Source: Brevundimonas sp. | Lineage (GTDB): Bacteria > Pseudomonadota > Alphaproteobacteria > Caulobacterales > Caulobacteraceae | DNA: 64,000 bases | Reading direction: 5' to 3' | Assembly: GCF_027487935.1 (NCBI RefSeq) | Contig: NZ_JAIYCP010000010.1 | Span: forward strand, 1 to 64,000 | Part shown: piece by piece, positions 35,206-44,850 of the stretch | Position numbering within the stretch: position 1 is the first letter of the stretch | How the letters are laid out: each line of letters starts with the position of its first letter | Notes under the pieces: model-generated | What the model saw: the letters and a program-made list of their open reading frames with translations, nothing else | What the model was told of the DNA's origin: nothing | Database searches by the model: none | Program-made: the position numbers and the translations under genes

Positions 35206-35612
35206 GGTTCATCACAAAGGACACGAAGGGGGCACGAAGAACACGAAGGGGTCCGGGGGAGCGGCAACCCTGTCGCCGCAAGCGTCCCGAGGCGTGAGTG
35301 ATCGAGGCCAGGGCCTCGATCGGATTTGTGCGGCGAATGCCGGGGCGGAGGAAGCCAGGACCCAGGTCGAACTTGTCATCCCGGCCGACGCGAAGCGGAG
35401 AGCCGGGACGGGCCAGCCCACTCCCCCCGCCTCCCGGACAGCCCGCAGGGCTGAGCCGGGAGCAGGGTGGCGGCCGGCGCGTGCTCCTGACCCTTGCCCC
35501 GGATAGCGGCTGGCGCCGCTTCCGGGACGGTCGTGGGGTGGAGCCGTGGTCCCGTCCCCGATCTCCGCTTCGCTCCGTCGGGGATGACAAGCGCCGAGCC
35601 CGATATCGATTG
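35206..35612. repeat. truncated nonamer element joined to composite palindromes
   Basis: 35206-35258 is one arm of the 9-nt repeat family (GGTTCATCACAAAGGACACG, then CACGAAGAA, CACGAAGGG). A core like that of 51266-51487 follows (CCTCGATC, TGCGGC, GCGGAGGAAG up to ~35352), with an extra hairpin ATCGAGGC-CAGG-GCCTCGAT at 35300-35320. The opposite arm is missing. From 35370 to 35600 come composite palindromes (CATCCCGGCCGACGC..., CCCGGACAGCCCGCAGGG, GATCTCCGCTTCGCTCCGTC). This is the whole 480-base gap between truA and the ThDP enzyme; no gene seen. Confidence 0.75.
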
Positions 35613-35614
35613 AG

Positions 35615-36352
35615 CTAGTAACGCACGCCCGTCAGATAGAGCCCCGTGGAGGGTGCCACCGGCCCGCAGGCGGCGCGGTCGCGGGCGGCGAGGGCGGTGG
35701 CGACGTCGTCGATGGTCCAGCGGCCCAGTCCGACCTCGGCGAGGGTGCCGGTCATGGAGCGGACCTGGCGGTGCAGGAAGCTGCGGGCCTCGAACACCAG
35801 ATGCACCTCCTCGCCGACGCGCCGGACAGAGGCGACGTCGAGCGTCTTCTCCGGCGATTTCGACTGGCAGTTCACATCGCGGAAGGTGGTGAAGTCGTGC
35901 AGGCCGACGAGGACCTGGGCCGCCGCATGCATGGCGTCGGCGTCCATGGATTTGCGCATGTGCCAGACCCGGCCGGCATCGAGGGCGGGCGGACCGGGGC
36001 GGTTGAGGATGCGGTAGAGGTAGCGGCGGCCGGTCGCCGAGAAGCGGGCGTGCCAGTCGTCCTCGACGCCCTCGCAGTCCAGCACCGAGATCGCCTCGCC
36101 GACCAGATGGGCGTTGAGGGCGTTCATCACCGTCTGCGCCGGCCAGGCCTTTTCCAGATCGAGGCTGATGACCTGACCGGTGGCGTGGACGCCGGTGTCG
36201 GTGCGACCGGCGGCGGCGAGGCGCACGGCCTCGCCGCAGAAGGCGGTGATGGCGGCCTCGACGGAGCCCTGCACCGTCGGCTGGTCGGTCTGGGCCTGGA
36301 AGCCGTTATAGGCCGAGCCGTCGTATTCGAGGGTCAGTCGATACCTCGGCAT
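35615..36352 (-). CDS. truA: tRNA pseudouridine synthase A
   Basis: 245 residues. The catalytic Asp lies in AAGRTDTGVHATGQV (about 50-64), the N-terminal YRLTLEYDGSAYNGFQAQ and the FRDVNCQSKSPEKTL and FLHRQVRSMTGTL segments are typical. Converts U38-40 of the anticodon stem to pseudouridine. Its ATG overlaps the stop of fmt (ATGA), giving a coupled fmt-truA pair. Confidence 0.97.
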   Translation of the reverse strand: MPRYRLTLEYDGSAYNGFQAQTDQPTVQGSVEAAITAFCGEAVRLAAAGRTDTGVHATGQVISLDLEKAWPAQTVMNALNAHLVGEAISVLDCEGVEDDWHARFSATGRRYLYRILNRPGPPALDAGRVWHMRKSMDADAMHAAAQVLVGLHDFTTFRDVNCQSKSPEKTLDVASVRRVGEEVHLVFEARSFLHRQVRSMTGTLAEVGLGRWTIDDVATALAARDRAACGPVAPSTGLYLTGVRY

Positions 36353-37284
36353 CAGCCCAGCACCGTCCCCTGTGGCAGCGGGAAGCCGCGCAGCATCTCA
36401 TCGGCCGACTGGGCCGCCTTGCCCGCCCGCTGGACCCGAAGCAGCCGCACCACGCCGTCGCCGGTTGCGATACGCAAGTCGCTGTCCAGGACCTCACCCG
36501 GCGAACCGTCACCCGCGCCGCGCAGCGATGGCCGCGACATCAGGACCTTGATCCGGACCGGGCCGTCCTCGCCGGGCACCTCGAACCAGGCGCCGGGGAA
36601 GGGTGACAGGCCGCGGATGTGGGCGTCGATGTCCGCCGCCGGGCGGGACCAGTCGATCCGGGCCTCGGCGGGGGTGATCTTCTTCGCATAGGTCGGCTCG
36701 CCGACCTGTTCCGTGCCCTCGACCCCGCCGCGCTCGATGGCGGCCAGGGCCCGGGGCCAGAGGGCGGCACCGATGTGCGACATGCGTTCGCCGAGGCTGG
36801 CGGCGGTGTCGTCGGGGCGGATATCGAGGATTTCCGAGAGCAGGATCGCGCCTTCGTCGAGGCCCTCGGACATCCGCATGATCTGGACGCCGGTCTGGCG
36901 GTCACCGGCCATGATGGCGCGCTGGATCGGGGCGGCGCCGCGCCAGCGGGGCAGCAGGGAGCCGTGCAGGTTGAAACAGCCGAGGCGGGGGGCGTCGAGC
37001 ACCTCCGTCTTGAGGATCTGGCCGTAGGCGACGACGCAGGCGGCATCGACCTCGAGGGCCTGGAAGATCTCGATGGCCTCGGCCGACTTCATCGAGGCGG
37101 GGGTGAAGACCGGCAGGCCCATGGTCTCGGCAAAGGCCTGGACCGGCGACGGCGTCAGCTTCTGGCCGCGGCCGCGCGGCTTCGGCGGCTGGGAATAGAC
37201 GGCCACGATCTCATGGCCCGAAGCGATGAGCTCGGCCAGGGACGGCACGGCGAATTCGGGGGTACCCATGAAGGCGAGGCGCAT
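36352..37284 (-). CDS. fmt: methionyl-tRNA formyltransferase
   Basis: 310 residues. Begins [19 protein letters not shown]; catalytic region [19 protein letters not shown] (Asn/His pocket about 107-125), tRNA-binding C-domain present. Transfers the formyl group from 10-formyl-THF to Met-tRNAi. The usual partner def lies 720 bases upstream on the same strand, separated by repeats and a small gene rather than adjacent. Confidence 0.97.
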   Translation of the reverse strand: MRLAFMGTPEFAVPSLAELIASGHEIVAVYSQPPKPRGRGQKLTPSPVQAFAETMGLPVFTPASMKSAEAIEIFQALEVDAACVVAYGQILKTEVLDAPRLGCFNLHGSLLPRWRGAAPIQRAIMAGDRQTGVQIMRMSEGLDEGAILLSEILDIRPDDTAASLGERMSHIGAALWPRALAAIERGGVEGTEQVGEPTYAKKITPAEARIDWSRPAADIDAHIRGLSPFPGAWFEVPGEDGPVRIKVLMSRPSLRGAGDGSPGEVLDSDLRIATGDGVVRLLRVQRAGKAAQSADEMLRGFPLPQGTVLG

Positions 37285-37767
37285 GCGCGCGCTTTGCCCT
37301 AAGCGCGGGGCGGGGACAAGGCGAGGGGCGGGAGGGGGCGGCTTTCAGGCGGGGCGCCGTCCCGGATCGCCGCTGCGCGGCGTCCGGGATGACAAGGCTC
37401 CGCAGACCCAGCGTGTCATCCCCGACGAAGCGAAGCGGAGATCGGGGACGGCGCGCCGTCCTCCCTGACCCCTCCCGGACAGCCCGAAGGGCTGAGCCGG
37501 GAGCCGGGTGGTGGCGACGCGACTTCATGACATCTGGCAGGGGCGTTCAGCCTCTTTCCCGCCTGTCCGGGGGGCCGCAGGCTGTCGCCCGGCTCAGCCC
37601 TGCGGGCTGTCCGGGCGTGGCCAAAGAGGGAGGCTCACTCCGTCCCCGATCTCCGCTTCGCTTCGTCGGGGATGACAAAGGAGCGATTTCCACTTCGCTC
37701 CGTCGGGGATGACAAAAGAGCGATCTCCACTTCGCTCCGTCCGGCATGACAAGGGCTCCCGCCGGCT
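37285..37767. repeat. 480-base gap packed with composite palindromes
   Basis: Between 37355 and 37755 there are at least five modules: GTCCCGGATCGCC..GGCGTCCGGGATGAC (37360-37395), CATCCCCGACGAAGCGAAGC (37411-37450), CCCGGACAGCCCGAAGGGCT (37483-37510), CCCGGCTCAGCCCTGCGGGC (37589-37617) and three tandem partial copies of CGCTTCGTCGGGGATGACAA type (37640-37755). No gene is visible. The cluster separates fmt from the def-linked small gene. Confidence 0.8.
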
Positions 37768-38007
37768 CTACTCCCAGCGGGTGTAGACCCCGCCGCCCTC
37801 GTCCCATTCGCCGCCGGCGTCGAGGACGTCGTCGAAATCGAGCATCCGGTCCAGGATCACGCCGGCGATGACGCCGACGGCGGCCACGCCCAGCAGGACG
37901 GCGATACTGCCGATGCCGACCTTTTCATTGCGGGTCAGGCGGCGGCGACCCTGGGGGTCGATGATCCGGTCACGTCCGCGCTTCAGGCGTGTTGCGTTTC
38001 TGGCCAT
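37768..38007 (-). CDS. small membrane protein coupled to def
   Basis: 79 residues. A strongly basic N-terminus (NATRLKRGRDRIIDPQGRRR), one transmembrane helix (VGIGSIAVLLGVAAVGVIAG, about 31-50) and an acidic C-terminus (DFDDVLDAGGEWDEGGG). By the positive-inside rule the basic part is cytoplasmic. Its ATG shares one base with the def stop codon (ATGA), so it is translated together with peptide deformylase. Function unknown. Confidence 0.75.
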   Translation of the reverse strand: MARNATRLKRGRDRIIDPQGRRRLTRNEKVGIGSIAVLLGVAAVGVIAGVILDRMLDFDDVLDAGGEWDEGGGVYTRWE

Positions 38008-38597
38008 CAGGCAGCCATCCTTGCATTCTTCTTGACCTTGGCCACGGCGCGTTCGCGCTTCAGCCGGGACAGGTGGTCGATGAACAGGACCCCCTCGAGG
38101 TGGTCCATCTCGTGCTGGATACATACGGCATAGAGGCCCTCGGCCTCTTCCTCGACCGTCTCGCCGGCATAGTTCATGTAGCGCAGGCGGACCCGGGCGG
38201 GGCGTTCGACGCGGTCGAAAAACTCCGGCACCGACAGGCAGCCTTCCTCATAGGTGAACAGTTCGTCGGAGGCCCAAACGATCTCCGGATTGACGTAGTA
38301 ACGCGGATTGCGGCGCGCGCGTTCCCATTTGGCCCGGTCCTCGTCCGACAGTTCGGCGGGGTCCTGATCGTCGGCGAGGCCGTCGCGATCATTGAGGTCC
38401 ATGACGATGACCCGGCGCGTGTCGCCGATCTGGACGGCGGCCAGGCCGATGCCGGGCGCGTCGTACATGGTGTCGAGCATGTCATCCATCAGGGCCCGCA
38501 GCTCATCGGTCACCGGCCCTTCGACGGGGGTGGAGATCTGCTTCAGCACCGCCACGTCGGCGGCGTTGTCGATGGTGAGGATGCGACGGACGGCCAT
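38007..38597 (-). CDS. def: peptide deformylase
   Basis: 196 residues from [15 protein letters not shown]. All three class I motifs are present: [20 protein letters not shown] (metal Cys) and [16 protein letters not shown] (metal His pair and catalytic Glu). Removes the N-formyl group from nascent proteins. An insertion around [20 protein letters not shown] is longer than in E. coli. Followed by a coupled small membrane protein. Confidence 0.96.
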   Translation of the reverse strand: MAVRRILTIDNAADVAVLKQISTPVEGPVTDELRALMDDMLDTMYDAPGIGLAAVQIGDTRRVIVMDLNDRDGLADDQDPAELSDEDRAKWERARRNPRYYVNPEIVWASDELFTYEEGCLSVPEFFDRVERPARVRLRYMNYAGETVEEEAEGLYAVCIQHEMDHLEGVLFIDHLSRLKRERAVAKVKKNARMAA

Positions 38598-38654
38598 GCC
38601 CGCGAGGTAGGGGCGCGGAGGCCAAAGGTCAAGATTTCCCACTGTCGCAGTGGG

Positions 38655-39059
38655 TTATCCGGCGGCGTCCGGCAGCGGCCTCGGCTTGCGGTCATCGTCG
38701 ATGGCCACATAGGTGAAGATGCCCTCGGTGACGCGCACGGAGGCGGCCTGGGCGTGGTCGCGGGGGCGTTTCCAGGCCTCGACATGGACCCGGATCGAGG
38801 TGCGGCCGGTCTTGAGCACACGGGCGTAGATCGAGACCTCGTCGCCGACCGCGACGGGCTGGTGGAAGACCATGCCGTCCAGCGCAATGGTCACGCAGCG
38901 GCCCCGGGCCAGTTCAAAGGCGGGGGTGGCCCCGGCCAGGTCCATATGGGCCAGCAGCCAGCCGCCGAAGATGTCGCCCTCGGGATTGGTGTCGGCGGGC
39001 ATGGCGATGACGCGCCCGACGGGCTGGCCGGTTGGCACGGTCGGAAGGGCGTCGGTCAC
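38655..39059 (-). CDS. YciA-like acyl-CoA thioesterase (hotdog fold)
   Basis: 134 residues from a GTG at 39059. The motif [20 protein letters not shown], with MDLAG, carries the catalytic Asn/Asp region of YciA/BACH thioesterases, which hydrolyse acyl-CoAs. The family-like N-terminal strand ([12 protein letters not shown]) starts soon after the GTG. An ATG at 39101 would place the start inside the tRNA gene, and an ATG at 39002 would remove the first strand, so the GTG is preferred. Confidence 0.88.
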   Translation of the reverse strand: MTDALPTVPTGQPVGRVIAMPADTNPEGDIFGGWLLAHMDLAGATPAFELARGRCVTIALDGMVFHQPVAVGDEVSIYARVLKTGRTSIRVHVEAWKRPRDHAQAASVRVTEGIFTYVAIDDDRKPRPLPDAAG

Positions 39060-39086
39060 GCGCGGCTCCGGCAGGACAAGGGAAGA

Positions 39087-39163
39087 TGGCGCACCCGACA
39101 CGATTCGAACGTGTGACCTTTGCCTTCGGAGGGCAACGCTCTATCCAGCTGAGCTACGGGTGC
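39087..39163 (-). tRNA. tRNA-Arg (anticodon CCG)
   Basis: 77 bases on the minus strand. Acceptor stem GCACCCG pairs with CGGGTGC, D-loop AGCTCAGCTGGATAGAGC, anticodon arm TTGCC-CTCCGAA-GGCAA with anticodon CCG, T-arm with GTTCGAATC. Discriminator G and an encoded CCA end are present. Reads the CGG codon. Confidence 0.96.
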
Positions 39164-39332
39164 GTCTGTCGGCCATGACGCCGGACGAAGGGCCTTACAG
39201 CAGGAGCGCGCTGCCCTCAATCCCGAATGCGCCCGCGGTCGTTCCAAGGTGCGGGCCGGACCGGTCGATTTGCAGGGTGCGGGACGCCGCGTCCCGGTCT
39301 AGCCTGTCTCCGCTTCGATGAGGGAGGTCCCG

Positions 39333-40646
39333 ATGCGCGCCGTTCTGTTCAGCCTGTTGATGCTTGTGGGAGTCTCGGCCGCGGTGCCGGACGAGGCGAA
39401 GGCCGGCCCGCGCGACGGCGCGCCCGACAGTCTCAACGCCATCGCCGAATCCTATGTGATGCTGATCCTCGATATCGGCGAGCTCGAGCCGGGCTATGTG
39501 GACGCCTATTACGGCCCGGCCGAATGGCAGGTGGCGGCCCGGGCGGAGACCGAGACCCCGGCCCAGCTGATCCAGCGCGCCGGGGCCCTGACCGACCGGC
39601 TGGAGGATCTCGAGCGCAACGGCGGCATGGCGGGGGCGAGCCCGGCGGAGGTCCAGCGGCGCAAATATCTGGCCGCCCATGTCTCGGCGGCGGCGGCGCG
39701 GCTGCGGATGATCTCGGGCGAGGTGATGAGTTTCGCCGATGAGGCCGAGGCCCTGTTCGGCATCCGGCCCGAGCTGCCGCCGCTGGAGAGCTTTGATCCG
39801 GTGCTGGCAGAGATCGACGCCCTGCTGCCCGGCGAGGGGTCGCTGACCGACCGGGTGATCGCCTTTCGGGCCGATTTCGTCATTCCGAAGGACCGGCTGC
39901 AGCCGGTGATGGACGCCGCCATCGCCGAGTGCCGCCGCCGCACCGCCGTCCATATCGCCCTGCCCGCCCATGAGCGGTTCACCCTGAGCTTTGTCGGCGA
40001 CAAGGTCTGGTCTGGCTACAACTACTATCTCGGGGACGCGGCCAGCCGGATCGAGATCAATTCCGACCTGCCGATCTATACCGAACGGGCCATCGATCTG
40101 GGCTGCCATGAGGGCTATCCCGGCCACCACGTCTACAACGCCCTGCTGGAACAGACCTTTGTGCGCGAGCGCGGCTGGGTGGAGATGAGCGTCTATCCGC
40201 TGTTCTCGCCCATGTCCTTCGTCGCCGAGGGCAGTGCCAACTACGGCATCGACCTGGCCTTTCCGGGCGATGAGGGCCTGGCCTATGAGCGGGATGTGCT
40301 GTTCCCGTTGGCGGGTCTCGACCCGTCCACGACCGAACGCAAGGCGCGGCTCGCAGGGCTGATGCGAAAGCTGGCGCGGGCGGAATACACGATCGCCGAC
40401 GCCTATCTGGCCGGGCGGATCGACCGGGCCGAGGCGATCCGGCTGGTGATGCACTACAGCCTGTTCAGCGAGGCGCGGGCGACCCAGCGGGTGCGGTTCA
40501 TCGACGTCAACCGCAGCTATGTCATCAACTACGGCCTCGGCCGCGACGTGGTCCAGGCCTGGGTCGAACGCCAGGGAGCGGATCACTGGCAGGGGATGGA
40601 GACCCTGCTGGCGAGTCAGATCCTGCCGGTGGATCTGGTGGAGTAG
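39333..40646 (+). CDS. DUF885 family secreted protein
   Basis: 437 residues from MRAVLFSLLMLVGVSA with signal peptide cut near EAKAGP. The core HEGYPGHHVYNALLEQTF (HExxxxHH-like), followed ~35 residues later by AEGSANYGIDLAFPG, is the conserved DUF885 pattern suggestive of a zinc metallopeptidase-like site. An N-terminal helix starts SLNAIAESYVMLILDIGELE. Biological substrate unknown. GGGAGGTC lies upstream of the start. Its stop codon is the first triplet of a heptamer array. Confidence 0.82.
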   Translation: MRAVLFSLLMLVGVSAAVPDEAKAGPRDGAPDSLNAIAESYVMLILDIGELEPGYVDAYYGPAEWQVAARAETETPAQLIQRAGALTDRLEDLERNGGMAGASPAEVQRRKYLAAHVSAAAARLRMISGEVMSFADEAEALFGIRPELPPLESFDPVLAEIDALLPGEGSLTDRVIAFRADFVIPKDRLQPVMDAAIAECRRRTAVHIALPAHERFTLSFVGDKVWSGYNYYLGDAASRIEINSDLPIYTERAIDLGCHEGYPGHHVYNALLEQTFVRERGWVEMSVYPLFSPMSFVAEGSANYGIDLAFPGDEGLAYERDVLFPLAGLDPSTTERKARLAGLMRKLARAEYTIADAYLAGRIDRAEAIRLVMHYSLFSEARATQRVRFIDVNRSYVINYGLGRDVVQAWVERQGADHWQGMETLLASQILPVDLVE

Positions 40647-40782
40647 GGCTTGGGGCTTGGGGCTTAGGGCTTAGGGATTAGGGATTAGGGAGTAGGGAGT
40701 AGGGAGTAGGGAGTAGGGAGGATTTTTCGAGCTCTGCGTTTTCGCGCAAGCCCTAAGCCCTAAGCCCTAAGCCCTAAGCCCT
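40644..40782. repeat. telomere-like heptamer array (TAGGGNN / AAGCCCT)
   Basis: Left arm 40644-40720: eleven contiguous heptamers drifting from TAGGGCT/TGGGGCT through TAGGGAT (two) to TAGGGAG (five). Right arm 40748-40782: five AAGCCCT units, complementary to the first left-arm units. A 27-base T-rich spacer lies between. The left arm begins in the stop codon of the DUF885 gene; the right arm ends five bases before the stop of the convergent SDR gene. The G-runs every seven bases could form a G-quadruplex. Confidence 0.92.
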
Positions 40783-40787
40783 GCGCC

Positions 40788-41597
40788 TCACTGCGCCAGC
40801 ATGCCGCCGTCGATCTTGAACTCGGCACCGGTGACGAATTTGGATTCGTCGGCGGCGAGGTAGAGGACGCACCAGGCCACGTCGTCCGGTTCGCCGATCC
40901 GCTTCATGGGGATGCCGCGGCTGAGGCGTTCGTGGGCCTTGGCCTCGTCGCCGCCGGACAGGGCGATGAAGGGGTCGAGGATCGGGGTCTTGATGAAGAC
41001 CGGATGGACCGAGTTGCAGCGCACGTTCCAGCCGCCCTTGGCGGCCTCGAGGGCGATGGTCTTGGTGTACATCCAGACCGCTGCCTTGGTGGCGTTATAG
41101 GCGCCCATGCCGGGGGCGGCGGCGAGGCCGGCCACCGAACTGATGTTGATGATCGAGGACCCTCCCGGTCCCTTGGCGGCTGAGGCCCGCAGGTGGGGCA
41201 TGGCGTGTTTGCAGCCCAGCATGATGGACTCGATATTGACCGCCTGGACCCGACGCCAGTTCTCGAGCGTGTCGGTCTCGACGAATTTCAGGTCGCCGCC
41301 GATGCCGGCATTGTTGACCAGGATCGACAGCCCGCCCATGGCCGCCACGGCCTGGTCGATGACCGAGACCCATTCGGCCTCGTCGGTGACGTCGTGAGCG
41401 AAGGCGAAGGCCGCGCCCGGGACCTCGGCATTGATCGCCCCGGCCAGGGCCTGCGCCCCCGCCAGATTGACATCGGTGACCGCGACCTTCGCGCCCTCGC
41501 GTGCGAGCATCCAGGCCATGGCCTCGCCGAGCCCGCCTGCTGCGCCGGTGATCAGGGCCTGTTTGCCCGCGACCCGTCCTGCCTTGCCCGTCATCAT
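40788..41597 (-). CDS. SDR family oxidoreductase
   Basis: 269 residues. NAD(P)-binding [12 protein letters not shown] (TGxxxGxG), NNAGIGG, catalytic [20 protein letters not shown] with Y-x3-K (YNATK), and C-terminal [13 protein letters not shown]: a classical short-chain dehydrogenase. An acidic residue after the second strand (VTDVNLAG) favours NAD(H). Substrate cannot be told from sequence; cyclohexanol, steroid or 3-oxoacyl types are possible. Its first ATG overlaps the stop of phhB by four bases. Confidence 0.9.
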   Translation of the reverse strand: MMTGKAGRVAGKQALITGAAGGLGEAMAWMLAREGAKVAVTDVNLAGAQALAGAINAEVPGAAFAFAHDVTDEAEWVSVIDQAVAAMGGLSILVNNAGIGGDLKFVETDTLENWRRVQAVNIESIMLGCKHAMPHLRASAAKGPGGSSIINISSVAGLAAAPGMGAYNATKAAVWMYTKTIALEAAKGGWNVRCNSVHPVFIKTPILDPFIALSGGDEAKAHERLSRGIPMKRIGEPDDVAWCVLYLAADESKFVTGAEFKIDGGMLAQ

Positions 41598-41893
41598 TTC
41601 GCTCCCGTTGCCGCGGCCGCTTCATCGATGAAGCGGGCCATGCGGACATCTTTTTCTGTGACGCCACCGGCGTCGTGGGTGGTCAGAAGAACCTCGACCC
41701 GGTTGTAGACATTCGACCATTCCGGATGGTGGTCGACCTTGTCGGCCAGCAGGGCGACACGGGTCATGAAACCGAAGGCGGCGTTGAAATCCGTGAAGGT
41801 CAGGCTGCGGGTGATCGCGGGCCGGTCGCCCTCGTGCGCGCGCCAGAGCGGCAGGGCTTTCAGAGCTTCCGCAACGTCAATCCGGTCGGTCAT
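41594..41893 (-). CDS. phhB: 4a-hydroxytetrahydrobiopterin (pterin-4a-carbinolamine) dehydratase
   Basis: 99 residues. The signature [19 protein letters not shown] with [12 protein letters not shown] carries the catalytic His pair and Asp. Recycles the pterin cofactor of aromatic amino acid hydroxylases. Start at 41893 with AGGAG upstream. It is coupled to the SDR gene; no phenylalanine hydroxylase gene is in the window. Confidence 0.94.
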   Translation of the reverse strand: MTDRIDVAEALKALPLWRAHEGDRPAITRSLTFTDFNAAFGFMTRVALLADKVDHHPEWSNVYNRVEVLLTTHDAGGVTEKDVRMARFIDEAAAATGAK

Positions 41894-42019
41894 GGCGTCC
41901 TCCTGTTCCCCTCGCCGTATCGTGCCGGACCCGGCTCCACAAGCGTCGATGGCGGGGTGGCGACAACCGCGACCACTCAGCCCGGTGACGGCGGCCCGGC
42001 GACGCGCTAGACCGCGCCC

Positions 42020-42796
42020 ATGACCGACGCCTCCGCCTCGACCGGCAAGACCTCCTCCTTCGGCTTTCGCGACGTCGACGCGAAGGAGAAGGTGCAGCTT
42101 GTCCGTGGCGTGTTCGACAGTGTGGCCTCCAGCTACGACCTGATGAACGACCTGATGAGCGGGGGCGTGCACCGGCTCTGGAAGGATGCCGCGGCGGCGA
42201 AGCTGAACCCCCGCCCGGGCGAGACCATCCTTGATGTGGCCGGGGGTACCGGCGACATGGCGCGGCGCTATGCGAAGATGGCCCGGGCGGCGCAGGAGCG
42301 GCGCGGGGGCGAGGATGCCTCGGTCATCGTGCTGGACTACAATGCCGAGATGATCATGGCGGGCGTCCAGAAGGGCGGCGAGCCGGAGATGCAGTGGTCG
42401 GTCGGCGACGCCATGGCCCTGCCCCTGCCGGACGCCTCGGTCGACGCCTATTCGATCAGTTTCGGAATCCGCAACGTGGCCGACATTCCGCAGGCGCTGC
42501 GCGAGGCGCGGCGGGTGCTGAAGCCCGGCGGCCGGTTCCTGTGCCTGGAGTTTTCGCGCCCGACCGCTTCGGCGGTGCGCAAGGCCTATGACGCCTGGTC
42601 CTTCCACGCCATTCCGCGCATCGGTGGCTGGGTCGCGGGTGACCGTGACAGCTATCAGTATCTGGTCGAGAGCATCCGCCGCTTCCCCGACCAGACGACC
42701 TTCAAGGGCATGATCGAGGACGCGGGTTTCAGCCGCGTGACCGTGACCAATCTGTCGGGCGGGGTCGCCGCCATCCATCACGGGTGGGCGATCTGA
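42020..42796 (+). CDS. ubiE: ubiquinone/menaquinone biosynthesis C-methyltransferase
   Basis: 258 residues. [20 protein letters not shown] is the UbiE signature, the SAM site is [16 protein letters not shown], and [20 protein letters not shown] follows. Methylates the quinone ring in ubiquinone synthesis. Overlaps ubiB by 13 bases, forming a two-gene quinone operon. Confidence 0.97.
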   Translation: MTDASASTGKTSSFGFRDVDAKEKVQLVRGVFDSVASSYDLMNDLMSGGVHRLWKDAAAAKLNPRPGETILDVAGGTGDMARRYAKMARAAQERRGGEDASVIVLDYNAEMIMAGVQKGGEPEMQWSVGDAMALPLPDASVDAYSISFGIRNVADIPQALREARRVLKPGGRFLCLEFSRPTASAVRKAYDAWSFHAIPRIGGWVAGDRDSYQYLVESIRRFPDQTTFKGMIEDAGFSRVTVTNLSGGVAAIHHGWAI

Positions 42797-44379
42797 CCCG
42801 TTCCGCCGACTACAGGACAGCGCCGCCGCCGCCGGTGGCCGAGCCGGTCCAGCATCCGGTCGAGGCGACCCTGCGCCTGCTCGGCTGGTGCTGGGTGCTG
42901 GTGCGCCACGACGCCCTGGCCCCGCGCGAGATCACACCGATGCTGCCGGTCTGGATCCGCTGGCTGGCTCATCTGCTGCACATCTTCGCCTCCCGTTCGG
43001 CGCGCGAGGGTCGTCCGGGCCAGCGGCTCGGCAGGGCGTTCGAACATCTGGGGCCGGTTGCGATCAAGCTGGGCCAGGTTCTGGCCACCCGGGCCGACAT
43101 CTTCGGCATCGAATTCGCGCGGGATCTGGGCCGTCTGAAGGATGCCCTTGCCCCCTTTTCCGTCGAGGAGGCCCGGCGCGAGGTCGAGCGTTCGCTGGGG
43201 CGGCCGGTCGAGAGCCTGTTCACGGAATTTGGCCCGCCCGTCGCCGCCGCTTCCCTGGCGCAGGCCCATCCGGCCCGGCTGGCTGACGGCCGCAAGGTGG
43301 CGGTCAAGGTGCTGCGTCCCGGCGTCGAGCGGCGGGTGGAGCGCGGGCTGGACTCGATGCGGCTGGCGGCGCGGCTGGCGGTCCGGTTTGTGCCGCTGGC
43401 GCGGCGGCTGGAGCCGCTGGCCTTCGTCGAGACCATCGCCCGGTCGATGCAGCTGGAGCTGGACATGCGGCTCGAGGCCGCCGCCGCCTCCGAGCTCAAG
43501 GACATCATGGACAAGGAGTCCGGCGTCGGCGGCCACATGACCGCGCCGGCCGTGATCTGGGACGGGGTCGGCAAACGGGTGCTGACACTGGAGTGGGCGC
43601 CGGGCATGGCCATGACCGATCCGGCCGCCGCCGACCAGCCGGGACTGGACAAGAATGCCCTGGCCGACAATGTCGTGCGCGCCTTCCTGACCCAGGCGCT
43701 GGACCACGGGACCTTTCACGCCGACCTGCATGAGGGCAATCTGTTCTGCCATGCCCCGGCCGAGCTGACGGCGATCGATTTCGGCATCGTCGGACGGATC
43801 GGCCCGGCCGAGCGGCGCTATCTGGCGGAGATTCTCTGGGGTTTCCTGAGCCGCGACTATGACCGCATCAGCCGGGTCCATTTCGAGGCCGGCTATGTCC
43901 CGCCCGAACATTCCGTCGAGGCCTTCGCCCAGGCCCTGCGGGCGGTCGGCGAGCCGGTGATCGGCAAGGCCGCGTCCCAGGTGTCGATGGGGCGGCTGCT
44001 GGGCCAGTTGTTCGAGATCACCGACCTGTTCGACATGCATCTGCGGCCCGAGCTGATCCTGCTGCAGAAGACCATGGTCTCGGTCGAGGGGGTAGCGCGG
44101 CGGCTGAACCCCGACCACGATCTGTGGGCGGCGGCCGCGCCCGTCGTGGAGCGCTGGATCCGTCGGGAACTGGGGCCGCAGGCGCAGGTCCGGGACGCCG
44201 TCGAGGAGATTCGCGCCACCCTGAAGGCGCTGTCGCGGCTGGCCATGAACCCGCCGCAGACGCAGACGGTGGTGATCCGCGAGGCCCATACGCCGGCCTG
44301 GCTGGTGGTCTGTGTGACCCTGGCCCTGACGGCTGCGGCCGCTGCCCTTGTTCTGTCGCTTTGGCCCGGCATGGTCTGA
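42784..44379 (+). CDS. ubiB: UbiB-family atypical kinase
   Basis: 531 residues from a GTG within the end of ubiE. The UbiB-specific KxGQ motif ([13 protein letters not shown], about 88-100), the ExD-type [18 protein letters not shown] region, the catalytic [10 protein letters not shown], and [14 protein letters not shown] (metal Asp) are intact. Two C-terminal transmembrane helices are reduced to one clear one ([20 protein letters not shown]). UbiB has ATPase activity and is needed for coenzyme Q production and lipid handling. Coupled translation with ubiE. Confidence 0.95.
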   Translation: MGDLTRSADYRTAPPPPVAEPVQHPVEATLRLLGWCWVLVRHDALAPREITPMLPVWIRWLAHLLHIFASRSAREGRPGQRLGRAFEHLGPVAIKLGQVLATRADIFGIEFARDLGRLKDALAPFSVEEARREVERSLGRPVESLFTEFGPPVAAASLAQAHPARLADGRKVAVKVLRPGVERRVERGLDSMRLAARLAVRFVPLARRLEPLAFVETIARSMQLELDMRLEAAAASELKDIMDKESGVGGHMTAPAVIWDGVGKRVLTLEWAPGMAMTDPAAADQPGLDKNALADNVVRAFLTQALDHGTFHADLHEGNLFCHAPAELTAIDFGIVGRIGPAERRYLAEILWGFLSRDYDRISRVHFEAGYVPPEHSVEAFAQALRAVGEPVIGKAASQVSMGRLLGQLFEITDLFDMHLRPELILLQKTMVSVEGVARRLNPDHDLWAAAAPVVERWIRRELGPQAQVRDAVEEIRATLKALSRLAMNPPQTQTVVIREAHTPAWLVVCVTLALTAAAAALVLSLWPGMV

Positions 44380-44401
44380 TCTCCGAACCGGAGACGACCC
44401 C

Positions 44402-44845
44402 ATGAAGCCGCTTTTGATCGCCGCTGCCCTGCTGTTGCTTCCGGCCGGGGCCCAGGCCCAGGTTGCGGCTGCTTCGATGCCCAACAGTTTCGACGGCCCT
44501 GTCCGGGTCGCCCAGACTGCGCCCCCGGCCGCTGTCCCGGCCGCCCCTGCGCCCGCCAATCCCCAGGCCGAGGCCGTGCTGCGCGACATCATCGCCGGCG
44601 CCCAGGCCGGTACGATCGACTATGCCCTGATGAGCGATGACCTCGCCGCCCGTGTGCGTGAGCAGGAGGCGACCATCCAGCCCCTGATCGCCGGCTTCGG
44701 CCCCGTCCAGGCCGTTGATTTCGTCAGCAGCCAGAATGGCGCGGACCTATTCGCCGTGATCTTCGCCAATGCCGCGACCGAGTGGGTCATCGGCTTCAAT
44801 GAAGCCGGCAAGGTCGCCGCCCTGCTCTTCCGCCCGGCGGCGTAG
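44402..44845 (+). CDS. hypothetical secreted protein
   Basis: 147 residues. Signal peptide MKPLLIAAALLLLPAGAQAQ, a Pro/Ala-rich linker (PPAAVPAAPAPANPQAEA), then a compact alpha/beta domain (LRDIIAGAQAGTIDYALMSD; VDFVSSQNGADLFAVIFANA; EWVIGFNEAGKVAALLF) resembling the NTF2/DUF3887-like domain found in many serine-hydrolase-associated secreted proteins. It follows ubiB by 22 bases. Function unknown. Confidence 0.72.
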   Translation: MKPLLIAAALLLLPAGAQAQVAAASMPNSFDGPVRVAQTAPPAAVPAAPAPANPQAEAVLRDIIAGAQAGTIDYALMSDDLAARVREQEATIQPLIAGFGPVQAVDFVSSQNGADLFAVIFANAATEWVIGFNEAGKVAALLFRPAA

Positions 44846-44850
44846 GGACG

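Noticed and set aside
33297-35297. 666-codon plus-strand open frame over the ThDP enzyme
   Set aside because: Antisense shadow; low-complexity translation.
40644-40782. CRISPR array
   Set aside because: Units are seven bases long, contiguous and inverted in two arms, with no spacers.
42778-44592. 604-codon minus-strand open frame over ubiB
   Set aside because: Antisense to ubiE-ubiB, which have intact family motifs.
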